Assembly: GCF_900187105.1 (NCBI RefSeq)
Contig: NZ_LT906482.1
Span: forward strand, 868,001 to 932,000
Direction: 5' to 3'
Source of the DNA: Eikenella corrodens
GTDB lineage: Bacteria; Pseudomonadota; Gammaproteobacteria; Burkholderiales; Neisseriaceae
DNA: 64,000 nt
Part shown: positions 16,736 through 25,460 of the stretch, piece by piece
Position numbering within the stretch: position 1 is the first letter of the stretch
Layout: each line of letters starts with the position of its first letter
Made by a program: the position numbers and the translations under genes
The notes under the pieces: generated by a model
The model's database searches: none
What the model was told of the DNA's origin: nothing
Seen by the model: only the letters and a program-made list of their open reading frames with translations

Positions 16736-17779
16736 TTAGGATGCAGGCTGCTTCGGAACAAACACGCGATACGCGCCGCGCAGGGTGAAAAACAGCAACG
16801 CGCCGATGAACAGCAGTCCGATGGTCAAGGCAATCGGCTCGTCTATATTGCGCCACCAACCGATGCCCGCCCATGCAAAGGCGGCGGCAAGCGGCAGATA
16901 CCAGCAGCACAACACGGTGTATTTCCACCATTGCGGCGTTTCGTCCGGCACGGTTTCGCCTTCGGCCAGCTCGTTCTGCCAGTCGTCAAAGCGGCGGTGG
17001 AACCACATCAGCGGCAGGGCGAACAGCGGCACGGCGATGAGCGCGTCCAGCAGGGCGGATTTGCGCTCGCGGTTGAATCGGGCGGCTTGTTCGGCATAGC
17101 GGTAGATTTGCACGCCGTCCACTTGCATTTCATACAGGCGCGAGCCGCTGTATTTCACTACGGCCGGTTTGCCGGCATGGGCGTAGGCGAGTTCGCAAGC
17201 GTCGTAAAGATTGGCGGCACAGTTCAAATACAGGGTCTCACCGCCGTTAGGGAAGGGAAGGTAGCTGATGCTGCTTTTATAGCGGCAGGCATTGTAGGGC
17301 AGTATCCAATCGAACAGGTCTTTTTGTTTAGCCTCCTGCCGGGCATAACATTCGGAGATTTGGCTATATGGTTTGGCGGGAACGATGCCGCGTGCTTCGC
17401 GCAATTCGCCGTATGAGGCCGCCGTGCCGCCGTAAAAGGCGACGACCATACCCGTAACGGCAATCAGCAGATAAATCCATTGCAGCGAAGAGATGCCGCT
17501 TTTGCTGGCGGGGAATCGGTCGTAAAGCCGTTTCTCGCCGCGTGCCAGCGAGCGGATGCGCAGATACAGCACCAGCGCGGTGGCCAGCAGTATGCCCCAT
17601 AGCACACCGTTTACGGGCAGAAACCAGCCGATGCCGAATGCGACAACGATGTAGAAGAACATGGCGCGGTAGAGCGCATGCGGGGTTTTGGAGATAAGAG
17701 TGGGGAGGTTTAGCACGATGAATATTCCGAGAATAGATTGCAGGCTACCTGAAACCGCTTCAAGCCACTGTTCGCACAA
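16736..17779 (-). CDS. Multi-pass membrane protein of unknown function
   Basis: A 347-residue protein that I do not recognise. Hydrophobic stretches appear at about residues 13-28, 38-55, 58-75 and 98-120. A hydrophilic central part of about 120 residues with four Cys (SECYARQ, NACRYKS, LNCAANLYDACE) is probably periplasmic. Further hydrophobic segments lie near 246-262, 288-306 and 313-332. The Cys spacing suggests disulfides, supporting the periplasmic reading. It may be co-transcribed with the ParB-like gene downstream. No enzyme motif was seen. Confidence 0.75.
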   Translation of the reverse strand: MCEQWLEAVSGSLQSILGIFIVLNLPTLISKTPHALYRAMFFYIVVAFGIGWFLPVNGVLWGILLATALVLYLRIRSLARGEKRLYDRFPASKSGISSLQWIYLLIAVTGMVVAFYGGTAASYGELREARGIVPAKPYSQISECYARQEAKQKDLFDWILPYNACRYKSSISYLPFPNGGETLYLNCAANLYDACELAYAHAGKPAVVKYSGSRLYEMQVDGVQIYRYAEQAARFNRERKSALLDALIAVPLFALPLMWFHRRFDDWQNELAEGETVPDETPQWWKYTVLCCWYLPLAAAFAWAGIGWWRNIDEPIALTIGLLFIGALLFFTLRGAYRVFVPKQPAS

Positions 17780-17828
17780 ACTATATGGTAAGATGGGCTG
17801 GTAATTTTAACACTTTCAGGAGACCGTG

Positions 17829-18407
17829 ATGCTGTGGATTCTTTTGCTGCTGGGCGCATGCGGCGTGGTGGGCGTGATGGTGTACAACCGGCTGGTGATC
17901 GCGCAAAACCAATATCGAAATGCTTTCTCCCAAATCGGCGTGCAGCTGCAACGCCGGCATGATTTGATTCCCAACTTGGTGGCCGCCGCCAAAGGCTACC
18001 TGAAACATGAAAACGACACCTTTACGCAGGTTACGCAGGCGCGCAATCAGGCTGCCGGCGTGTTGGGTGGCACACGGCCGGAAAATGCAGAGGCGGTGGC
18101 GCAGCTTTCTGCCGCCGAAACCCAGCTCACCCAGGCCGTGCGCAGCCTGATGGTGCAGATTGAGGCCTATCCGGATTTGCAGGCTGCCACCAATATGCGC
18201 CAGCTGGCTGAGGAAATCACCAGCACAGAAAACCGCATCGCCTTCGCCCGCCAGGCTTATAACGATGCAGCCATGGGCTACAACACGTTGTGCCAACTGT
18301 TTCCGCACAAGATCATCGCCGCCTACTTCGGCCATCGGCAGCCGGCACAGCTGTTAGACTTCCCCGACCGTGCCAAACACCAAGTGCCGCCTGAGGTGAG
18401 GTTTTAA
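17829..18407 (+). CDS. lemA: LemA family protein
   Basis: A 192-residue LemA protein with an N-terminal membrane anchor (MLWILLLLGACGVVGVMVY) and the hallmark NQYRNAFSQIGVQLQRRHDLIPNLVAAAKGYLKHE. A long helical domain with MRQLAEEITSTENRIAFARQAYNDAAMGYN follows. AGGAG six bases before the ATG at 17829 supports that start over GTG 17826. LemA proteins are membrane-bound helical bundles of uncertain function. The usual partners (TPM or Htp-type proteins) are not adjacent. The GYLK codons are an Eikenella DUS. Confidence 0.93.
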   Translation: MLWILLLLGACGVVGVMVYNRLVIAQNQYRNAFSQIGVQLQRRHDLIPNLVAAAKGYLKHENDTFTQVTQARNQAAGVLGGTRPENAEAVAQLSAAETQLTQAVRSLMVQIEAYPDLQAATNMRQLAEEITSTENRIAFARQAYNDAAMGYNTLCQLFPHKIIAAYFGHRQPAQLLDFPDRAKHQVPPEVRF

Positions 18408-18424
18408 GGGCTGGCAATAGGTTT

Positions 18425-18467
18425 AAAGGCTACCTGAAAGCGGGTTTTCCGTTTTCAGGTAGCCTTT
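18425..18467 (+). terminator. Terminator from inverted Eikenella DUS after lemA
   Basis: AAAGGCTACCTGAAA (18425-18439) and TTTCAGGTAGCCTTT (18453-18467) form a 15-bp stem followed by TT. Confidence 0.85.
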
Positions 18468-18564
18468 TTCGTGAAGCATTGGATTACATCGATCAGGCTA
18501 CCTGAAAACTATTTCAGCTTCGTTTGAGCAACAACTTTCAGGTAGCCTTGTATTTTCTCTGCCG

Positions 18565-19974
18565 CTATTGCTGCGACTGCTGTGGGGTTGGGGCACGGCT
18601 GTGTTTGCGCGCATACAGTACCCAATACAGCACGGTGCAGGCGGCAAACCAGATGGGCATGCACATCAGCCCCAGCCGGGTGTCAGCATCGCGCGAGAAG
18701 AGCACCAGCACGAAGGCGAGGAAGGCGAGGCACACCCACACCATGGCGGTACCACCGGGCAGTTTGTAGATGGATTTTTCGTGCAGATGCGGGCGGGTTT
18801 TGCGGTATTTGAGGTAGGCCAGCAGAATAATCGCCCACACGAAAATGAAGCCGATGCTGGAGAGGGTAGTAACCACGGTGAACATGGCCATGATGTCTCC
18901 CTCCTGATACAGCAGAAATACGGCCACAATCAGGTAGAGGCAGGAATAAAGCAGGCCGGTGGCAGGCACGCCGTTGCGGTTGAGGCGGCTGAACATGCGC
19001 GGAGCCACGCCGGCTTCGGACAAACCATACAACATGCGGCCGGTGGAAAACATGCCGCCGTTGGCGGAAGAAAGGGCGGACGTGAGCACCACGAGGTTGA
19101 CCAACCCGGCGGCAATCGGAATGCCGATAAGGGTAAACATGTTTACAAACGGGCTCTTGGCGGGATCGATTTCGTCCCAGGGTGTTACCACCATAATCAC
19201 GCTCAAGGCCAGTACGTAGAAAATAATCACGCGCACGGGAATGCGGTTGATGGCTTTGGGCAGGTTGATTTCCGGGTCTTTGGTTTCGGCGGCAGCCGTG
19301 CCCACCAACTCAATGCCCACAAAGGCGAACACGGCAATCTGGAAGGCGGAGAAGAAGCCGCCGATGCCGTTGGGGAAAAGACCGCCATGATTCCAGAAGT
19401 GGCTGAGCGAAGCTTTTTCGCCGGAGGTGGGATCAACAAAACCGCTAACCACCAAAAAGCAGCCCACGGCAATCAGGGCAACAATGGCCACGATTTTCAC
19501 CAGGGCAAACCAAAATTCCATTTCGCCAAAGAGTTTTACCGTGAGCAAATTCATACTGGCCATGAGGATGATGCACAGCAGCCCGGGCAGCCACAGCGGC
19601 ACATCCGGCCACCAGAATTGGGTATAGCCGGTGATGGCGATGATGTCGGCCATACCGATTACCACCCAGCAAAACCAATAGGTCCAGCCCACAAAAAAAC
19701 CGGCGGCCGGGCCGAGCAAGTCGTGGGTGAAATCGGTGAAGGATTTATATTCGAGATTGGAGAGCAGCAGCTCGCCCATGGCGCGCATGATGAAAAACAG
19801 GAAAGCGCCGATGATGATGTAGGCGAGGATAACGGAAGGACCGGCCAGATGGATGGTTTTGCCCGAGCCCATAAACAGGCCGGTGCCGATGGCGCCGCCG
19901 ATGGCGATGAGTTGCAAGTGGCGGTTTTTTAGGTTGCGTTGCAGGCTATGCGGGGTTTCTTGGTTAGTGCTCAC
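18565..19974 (-). CDS. cycA: Amino acid permease, CycA-like (D-Ser/D-Ala/Gly)
   Basis: A 469-residue APC-superfamily transporter of about 12 membrane segments. The N-terminus LKNRHLQLIAIGGAIGTGLFMGSGKTI is the substrate-binding GAIGTGLF signature. Later segments such as FTDFTHDLLGPAAGFFVGWTYWFCWVV fit the CycA/AnsP/AroP branch, CycA being closest by recollection. It would import small neutral amino acids with protons. Its 5' leader contains a perfect 14-bp inverted repeat, which may affect expression. Exact substrate is inferred. Confidence 0.88.
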   Translation of the reverse strand: MSTNQETPHSLQRNLKNRHLQLIAIGGAIGTGLFMGSGKTIHLAGPSVILAYIIIGAFLFFIMRAMGELLLSNLEYKSFTDFTHDLLGPAAGFFVGWTYWFCWVVIGMADIIAITGYTQFWWPDVPLWLPGLLCIILMASMNLLTVKLFGEMEFWFALVKIVAIVALIAVGCFLVVSGFVDPTSGEKASLSHFWNHGGLFPNGIGGFFSAFQIAVFAFVGIELVGTAAAETKDPEINLPKAINRIPVRVIIFYVLALSVIMVVTPWDEIDPAKSPFVNMFTLIGIPIAAGLVNLVVLTSALSSANGGMFSTGRMLYGLSEAGVAPRMFSRLNRNGVPATGLLYSCLYLIVAVFLLYQEGDIMAMFTVVTTLSSIGFIFVWAIILLAYLKYRKTRPHLHEKSIYKLPGGTAMVWVCLAFLAFVLVLFSRDADTRLGLMCMPIWFAACTVLYWVLYARKHSRAPTPQQSQQ

Positions 19975-19994
19975 GGGTATTCCTTTGTACTTCC

Positions 19995-20028
19995 TAGCGC
20001 GGATGAAGTTTGAGCTTCATCCGCGCTA
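19995..20028. repeat. Perfect 14-bp inverted repeat in cycA leader
   Basis: TAGCGCGGATGAAG and CTTCATCCGCGCTA flank a 6-base loop, 21 bp upstream of the cycA start. In RNA it makes a very stable stem-loop next to the ribosome site. No T run follows, so it may be a leader element, a protein site, or a small mobile repeat. Confidence 0.7.
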
Positions 20029-20202
20029 ACTTAATCGGCCGCCGCAGCATTGCGGCAACCCGAAGCGGAATATAACCCAGCCAATAGAGTATAGGCAACT
20101 GATTTTTATGGAAAATATTAAATTATCGTTATTTAAAATCCCTTTCCAATCCATTTTTTAGCAAGCCTTTCCCCTAAAAAATACGATTTCGCATGAAAAA
20201 TA

Positions 20203-20223
20203 CCGACCAGAACAACTGGTCGG
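20203..20223 (-). terminator. Terminator after pepD
   Basis: CCGACCAG and CTGGTCGG form an 8-bp stem with a 5-base loop. On the minus strand it is followed by TATTTTT, so it terminates pepD. Confidence 0.8.
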
Positions 20224-20252
20224 CAGGGATTTTCAATGCTTCGTTTAATTCA

Positions 20253-21701
20253 TTAAGCAATCCGCTTGAGCAAATCCAGCAAAATGCGCCAGCACTCTTC
20301 CACGGTATCAATCTGCACCCGCTCTTTGGGCGAGTGAGCGCCTTTGATGGTCGGGCCGAAGGAAATCATTTCGGTGTGCGGCAGGTGTTTTTGCATCAAA
20401 CCGCATTCCAGGCCGGCGTGTACCACTTCGATTTGCGGCTGCTGCCCGCGTACGGCGGCAAAGGATTCGATGGTTTTCTGCAGCAAGGCAGACGACATAT
20501 GCGGCTCCCAGCCGGTGTAGTCCTGTTCGGTATGCAGGGTAGCGCCGGAGAGGCGGGCGATTGAGCCGAGCAGGCGGCAGAAGTCGTCTTTCGGCCGTTC
20601 GCGCAGCGAACGCAACAGCATAGAGGCGGTAAATTTGCCGTCTTTCGTGTGCACCACGCTTAAGCAGTTGGAGGTGTCCACCACGCCGTCGAACTCTTCG
20701 CTCCATTTAAGTACGCCGCTGGGAACGGCAGCGAGCAAATCAATCATGCGGCGGCTGTCGGCATGGCTGGCAGCTTGTGCACCCTGGCCGAGCGGGGCTA
20801 CCTGAATCGCCAATTTATCGGCAAACTTGCCCAATTCGTTTTGCGTTTCGGCACGTACGGTGTCGGCCAGTTCGGCCAGCGCACCAACAAATGCCTGGGG
20901 CAGCACGATTTCGGCTTCTGCCTCGGAAGGAATCACGTTACGCAACGCACCGCTGTGGAAGACGGCCAGCCGCCAGCCGCTTTCTTCCGGCAGGCGTGCC
21001 AACAAATCGGCCAACACCTTGATGGCGTTGCCATGGCCGCGGTGAATATCGATGCCGGAATGCCCGCCCAATAAACCAGACACGGTAATGCGCACATGCT
21101 GCCCTTCGGCGGCTTCGGTGGCAAAAGGCAGGCTCAAATCGGCATCGCGCCCGCCGGCACAACCCACATACACGCAACCGGCTTCTTCGGTATCCAAGTT
21201 GATCAAATAACGGCCTTGCAGCAAGTCGCCACGCATTTGGCGCGCGCCGTCCATGCCGATTTCTTCTTCCACCGTGAGCAGCACTTCCAAGGGCGGATGC
21301 TCGATATCGTCGGCAAAAGCCACGGCCAAGCCCATGGCCGAACCGAGGCCGTTATCTGCGCCCAGCGTGGTTTGCGTGGCGTGCACCCAGCCATCGATGA
21401 TTTGCGGCCGGATGGGGTCGGTGGCGAAATCGTGCGGCGAATCGGGGGTTTTTTGCGCCACCATATCGATGTGCCCCTGCAAAATCACGCCGGGCTTATC
21501 GGCCATGCCCGCACCATGCGCTGGCTTGCGGATATAAATATTGCCCTTTTCGTCTTGCTGCACCGCCAAGCCTTTTTCCTTGGCGCGGGAAACAATCATT
21601 TCAGCCAGCGCGGCTTCTTGATAAGTGGGGTGCGGAATGGCGCAAATATCGGCAAACCACTGCCAAACAGCCTGCGGCTGCAAAGAATGAAGCGGATTCA
21701 T
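20253..21701 (-). CDS. pepD: Aminoacyl-histidine dipeptidase PepD
   Basis: A 482-residue M20-family metallopeptidase. Visible motifs are VILQGHIDMVAQK (metal-binding His and Asp), TLGADNGLGSAMGLAVAFAD (bridging Asp), LLTVEEEIGMDGARQM (catalytic Glu pair) and a C-terminal HAGLECGLMQKHLP with a metal-binding Glu, then GPTIKGAHSPKERVQI with the last His. It cleaves Xaa-His and other dipeptides in the cytoplasm. It stands alone with its own terminator. Confidence 0.95.
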   Translation of the reverse strand: MNPLHSLQPQAVWQWFADICAIPHPTYQEAALAEMIVSRAKEKGLAVQQDEKGNIYIRKPAHGAGMADKPGVILQGHIDMVAQKTPDSPHDFATDPIRPQIIDGWVHATQTTLGADNGLGSAMGLAVAFADDIEHPPLEVLLTVEEEIGMDGARQMRGDLLQGRYLINLDTEEAGCVYVGCAGGRDADLSLPFATEAAEGQHVRITVSGLLGGHSGIDIHRGHGNAIKVLADLLARLPEESGWRLAVFHSGALRNVIPSEAEAEIVLPQAFVGALAELADTVRAETQNELGKFADKLAIQVAPLGQGAQAASHADSRRMIDLLAAVPSGVLKWSEEFDGVVDTSNCLSVVHTKDGKFTASMLLRSLRERPKDDFCRLLGSIARLSGATLHTEQDYTGWEPHMSSALLQKTIESFAAVRGQQPQIEVVHAGLECGLMQKHLPHTEMISFGPTIKGAHSPKERVQIDTVEECWRILLDLLKRIA

Positions 21702-22105
21702 AGAGTCTCCTTTGGGAATGATGGGCTACCTGAAAATGTAGCCGAAGCAAGAGCCGATACTGTATGGCAAACGCATCGGCGCGAATAAGCGGCTTGAGTT
21801 TAAACCTGCATCGCACGGCAGGCAAGCCGGCAAAAGGCTACCTGAAACTGATATTTTGCCTAAGCCAAGGCTGAGTTTCTGCGCAACTAAAGCATAAATT
21901 TCAGCGAAATAAGCGATATCTTGGCGCTACTACGCCTACGTTTCTACGCAGTTAAAACACCAGCGCCAACACCATAAACCCGTTTGGGCTTTTAACTCCG
22001 TTCGAACCCATACTTTCAGGTAGCCTTTCCGCCATTGGCTTGCCCGCCCCCTTTTCCATTACAATACTGCCCAAACCGCCCCAACCCATCCCTAACGCCA
22101 TCCCC
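21702..22105. other. Intergenic region between pepD and lpxL
   Basis: 404 bp without a gene. It contains Eikenella DUS or near-DUS at about 21722, 21835 and 22014. Two imperfect copies of GTTTCTNCGCANNTAAA lie about 70 bp apart (near 21874 and 21942). Promoters for the divergent pepD and lpxL genes should lie here, but no strong consensus was seen. Confidence 0.5.
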
Positions 22106-22978
22106 ATGCGCACCCTCGTTTTCTTCCTCTTCCGCACCCTGGCCGTACTGCCGCTTTCCGTGCTGCACTTCATCGCCAACCGCGCCGGCGGCCTGCTTTA
22201 TTGTTTCGCCAGTGCCGACCGCGAACGCATCCGCAACCACCTGCACACCGCCGGCCTGCCCAACGATGCTGCCCACATCCGCGCCGTGTTCCGCGAAACT
22301 GCCAAAGGCGCGCTCGAGCTGCCGCTGGCCTTTTTCCGCAGCCCCGAGCAGGTGGCCGCACTATTCGTGGAAACCCACGGCTGGGAACACATCCAGGCCG
22401 CCCTCGATGCCGGCGAAGGCCTGCTGCTCATCACCCCCCACATCGGCAACTACGACCTCGCCGGCCGCTACATCAGCCACCGCCTGCCCTTCCCGCTCAC
22501 CGCCATGTATAAGCCGCCGAAAATCAAAGTTTTAGACGACATCATGCAGGCCGGCCGCGTGCGCGACAAAGGCCGCACCGCCCCTACCAACCTGCACGGC
22601 GTGAAGCAAATCATCCAAGCCCTGCGCCAGGGCGAAGCCACCATCGTCCTGCCCGACCACGTGCCCGACGAACATGGCGACGGCGTATGGGCGCCCTTCT
22701 TCGGCCGCCCCGCCTACACCATGACCCTGGCCGGCCGCCTTGCGCAAGTAAAAAACGTACGCCCCCTGTTTTTCGCCGGCATCAGGCTACCTGAAAGCCG
22801 CGGCTTCGCCCTGCACATCGAGCCCGTGGAAGGCAGCTTCAACGGCGACAAAGCCCACGACGCCGAAATCATCAATCGCAATGTGGAAAACTGGGTGCGC
22901 CGTTTCCCCGAGCAATACCTGTTTGCGTACAACCGCTACAAACATCCTTCTGGTGCCCCGCTGCCACCGCAGGAATAA
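22106..22978 (+). CDS. lpxL: Lipid A lauroyl/myristoyl acyltransferase, HtrB/LpxL family
   Basis: A 290-residue inner-membrane acyltransferase. The N-terminal hydrophobic anchor (MRTLVFFLFRTLAVLPLSVLHFIA) is followed by the catalytic region ITPHIGNYDLAGRYISH (H-x5-D acyltransferase motif) and IVLPDHVPDEHGDGVW. The start at 22106 fits the family; 22 residues of upstream frame are not credible. It adds a secondary acyl chain to the lipid A precursor. An exact Eikenella DUS (about 22783) encodes RLPE inside the gene. LpxL1 versus LpxL2 type cannot be told. Confidence 0.9.
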   Translation: MRTLVFFLFRTLAVLPLSVLHFIANRAGGLLYCFASADRERIRNHLHTAGLPNDAAHIRAVFRETAKGALELPLAFFRSPEQVAALFVETHGWEHIQAALDAGEGLLLITPHIGNYDLAGRYISHRLPFPLTAMYKPPKIKVLDDIMQAGRVRDKGRTAPTNLHGVKQIIQALRQGEATIVLPDHVPDEHGDGVWAPFFGRPAYTMTLAGRLAQVKNVRPLFFAGIRLPESRGFALHIEPVEGSFNGDKAHDAEIINRNVENWVRRFPEQYLFAYNRYKHPSGAPLPPQE

Positions 22979-23005
22979 TCAACACCTTCGGCCTGCCATA
23001 CAAAA

Positions 23006-23043
23006 AGGCTACCTGAAAAACCATTTTTGTTTTCAGGTAGCCT
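23006..23043. terminator. Bidirectional DUS-pair terminator lpxL/trkA
   Basis: AGGCTACCTGAAAA and TTTTCAGGTAGCCT form a 14-bp stem between the convergent lpxL and trkA genes. Confidence 0.75.
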
Positions 23044-23067
23044 GTTGTTATTTCCAAGCCGCTGTTT

Positions 23068-24477
23068 CTAGCCAAAAAAGCCCATGCGCACTTGAATCAG
23101 TTTTTCCAACTCGCTCACCACGCGGCGGCGGGCTACGAACAGGATGATGTGGTCGCCGTCGGCCAGCTGCACGTCTTGATGCCCCATGAACACTTCTTCA
23201 TCGCGCACTACGGCGGCAACGTGGCAGCCGTTGGGCCAGCGCACGGCGCTCACGCGGCGGCCGACCAGCTTGGACGTATCTTTGTCGCCGTGTACCACGA
23301 TTTCGATGGCTTCGGAATTGCCGCCACGCAGGGGGTGGACGGCTTCCACGTCGCCGCGCCGGATGTGCGCCAAAATTGAGCCGATAGTCACCAAGTGGGG
23401 AGATACGGCGATGTCGATGGTATTACCTTGCAGCAAATCCACATAGCTGGAACGGTTAACGATGGCGATAACGCGTTTGGCGCCGAGGCTTTTGGCCAGC
23501 ATGCCGGCCATGATGTTGTTTTCGTCGTCGTTGGTGAGCGCGCAGAACACGTCGATTTCGTCGATGTATTCGCCTTCCAGCAGGCTTTCGTCGGCGGCGG
23601 AGCCGTGCAGCACCAGGGTGCTGTTGAGGTTTTCCGAAAGCCATTCGGCACGCTTTTCATTGATTTCGATGATTTTCACATCGAAGCGGTCTTCCAGCTG
23701 GCGGCTAAGGCGGAAGCCGATTTGGCCGCCGCCGGCAATCATCACACGCCGCGTGGGCTGCTGCTGCGGGCGCAATTCGCGCAACACTTCGGCCACTTGC
23801 GAAGTGGCGGCCGCCACGAATACTTCGTCGCCCTGCTGAATCACGGTTTGCGGCGTGGGCATAATCAGCTTGTTGTTGCGGTAGATGGCGCAGATTTGGC
23901 AGTCGGTGCCTTCGGGCAGGTGTTCGTGGATGGTGTGGATGGGCTGTCCCAATAGCCGCCCGCCGCTTTGCGCGCGCACCACGAGCATGCGCACTTTGTC
24001 TTCGGCAAAGGTGAGCACCTGCAGGGCGCTGGGGTGGCAGAGCAAATCGGCCAGCCGCTCGGTAACCAGTTGTTCGGGGCAGATGGATTCGCTCACGCCG
24101 AACAAATCGAGCGTGCCGCGGCCGTCGTTATCTTCTTCGGCGTCGGGACCGGTGAACTCCAAATAATCGGAAAGGCGCACGCGGGCGATGCGGTTGGGGA
24201 TGTTGAACAGGCTGGAAGCCAGTTTGCAGGCGGCCAGATTGGTTTCGTCGTGGCGGGTGAGGGCGAGCAGCAGGTCGGTGTCGTAGGCGCCGCCTTCGGC
24301 CATCACGGCGGGAGAAGAGCCGTTGCCCAGCAGGGTTTGCACATCGAGCTTGCTGCCGATGTTGCGCAGGGCTTCGGGATCGTTGTCGATAATGGTCACG
24401 TCGTGGTTGGGGATTTCCACCAAATTCTGTGCCACGGCAGTGCCCACTTGGCCGCTACCTAAGATGAGGATTTTCAT
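23068..24477 (-). CDS. trkA: Trk potassium uptake regulatory protein TrkA
   Basis: A 469-residue cytoplasmic protein with two tandem RCK repeats. Each starts with a Rossmann glycine motif: MKILILGSGQVGTAVAQNL at the N-terminus and RVMIAGGGQIGFRLSRQLE near residue 243, followed by acidic residues ending strand 2 (IIDNDPEAL, IIEINEKRAEW). RCK_C portions follow each. It binds NAD(H) and gates the TrkH/TrkG potassium channel; the membrane subunit is not in this window. It starts on ATG 24477. Confidence 0.95.
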   Translation of the reverse strand: MKILILGSGQVGTAVAQNLVEIPNHDVTIIDNDPEALRNIGSKLDVQTLLGNGSSPAVMAEGGAYDTDLLLALTRHDETNLAACKLASSLFNIPNRIARVRLSDYLEFTGPDAEEDNDGRGTLDLFGVSESICPEQLVTERLADLLCHPSALQVLTFAEDKVRMLVVRAQSGGRLLGQPIHTIHEHLPEGTDCQICAIYRNNKLIMPTPQTVIQQGDEVFVAAATSQVAEVLRELRPQQQPTRRVMIAGGGQIGFRLSRQLEDRFDVKIIEINEKRAEWLSENLNSTLVLHGSAADESLLEGEYIDEIDVFCALTNDDENNIMAGMLAKSLGAKRVIAIVNRSSYVDLLQGNTIDIAVSPHLVTIGSILAHIRRGDVEAVHPLRGGNSEAIEIVVHGDKDTSKLVGRRVSAVRWPNGCHVAAVVRDEEVFMGHQDVQLADGDHIILFVARRRVVSELEKLIQVRMGFFG

Positions 24478-24559
24478 ATTGGAAAATTGGGCTTGGCAAG
24501 CATAGTTTCAGGTAGCCTGCCAAGCGGTTGGGAAATAAAGATAAATCCAGGATGCCGCT

Positions 24560-25285
24560 TTAAACCACAGCAGGCTGGAGGCCGGAAGCCAGCTGCTTGA
24601 GCCGCTCGGGCTTGAGCAGGCGGATATGTTTGTATTCCACTTCAATCAGCCCTTCTTGGCTGAATTTGGAGAGCGTGCGGCTCACTGTTTCCAGCTTCAG
24701 CCCCAAATAGCTGCCGATTTCCTCGCGCGACATGCGCAAAATAAAATCATTGGCCGAGAGGCCGCGTTTTTTCAGCCGTTGCGACAAATTCAGCAAAAAC
24801 GCCGCCAGCCGCTCTTCGGCGCGCATATTGCCCAAAAGCAGCATCACATTTTGATCGCGCACAATTTCCTGGCTAAACAAGCGGTAGAAATGCAGCTGCA
24901 ATTCCGGCACCGCCGCACAAAGCTCCTCCATGCTGGCATAGGGCAGCTCGCACACTTCCGTGTCTTCCAGCGCCACCGCATCGCAGTAGTGTATTTGGTT
25001 GCAGATGCCGTCCATGCCCACCAGTTCGCCCGACATAAAAAAACCGGTAACCTGATCGCGCCCGTCGTGGCTGGCGATAACCGTTTTCAGGAAACCGGTG
25101 CGCACCACAAACAGCGAATCAAACCCGTCGCCGTTGCGAAACAGGAAATCGCCCTTTTTCAGGCGGCGGCTGCGTTTGATAACCGCATCAACACGCTCTA
25201 CCACCACCGCAATCGCGGCATTGGGCTGGCATAGCTCTTTAAAAACGCAGCGCGAGCAAGTTGTGGAGTGGGGCATGGCTTTCAT
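24560..25285 (-). CDS. fnr: FNR oxygen-sensing regulator
   Basis: A 241-residue CRP/FNR regulator with the four cysteines that ligate the oxygen-labile 4Fe-4S cluster: C10, C13 and C19 in CSRCVFKELC and C112 in TEVCELPY, spaced as in E. coli FNR with a 10-residue offset. The cyclic-nucleotide-like fold follows (KKGDFLFRNGDGFDSLFVV), then the dimer helix and the HTH MSREEIGSYLGLKLETVSRTLSKF. It activates anaerobic respiration and fermentation genes. It is divergent from hemN, a classic FNR target, though no clear TTGAT-N4-ATCAA site is visible between them. Confidence 0.95.
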   Translation of the reverse strand: MKAMPHSTTCSRCVFKELCQPNAAIAVVVERVDAVIKRSRRLKKGDFLFRNGDGFDSLFVVRTGFLKTVIASHDGRDQVTGFFMSGELVGMDGICNQIHYCDAVALEDTEVCELPYASMEELCAAVPELQLHFYRLFSQEIVRDQNVMLLLGNMRAEERLAAFLLNLSQRLKKRGLSANDFILRMSREEIGSYLGLKLETVSRTLSKFSQEGLIEVEYKHIRLLKPERLKQLASGLQPAVV

Positions 25286-25460
25286 GTGTGTGCTAACTTT
25301 CTAAGCAATCTGAGCTTATGAAGCGGCGGCAATTATCGTTTATACTTACCGCCCGGCAATAGTCGGAGCAATTTGCCAAACACCGGCATTTTACCCGATT
25401 TCACAAACAAAACCTATTACCGCATATTTATCAAAAAATAACAGCAATCTAACCACTACC

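Noticed and set aside
25286-25460. FNR box between fnr and hemN
   Set aside because: Only half-site resemblance (TTTATCAA); no TTGAT-N4-ATCAA could be found by eye.
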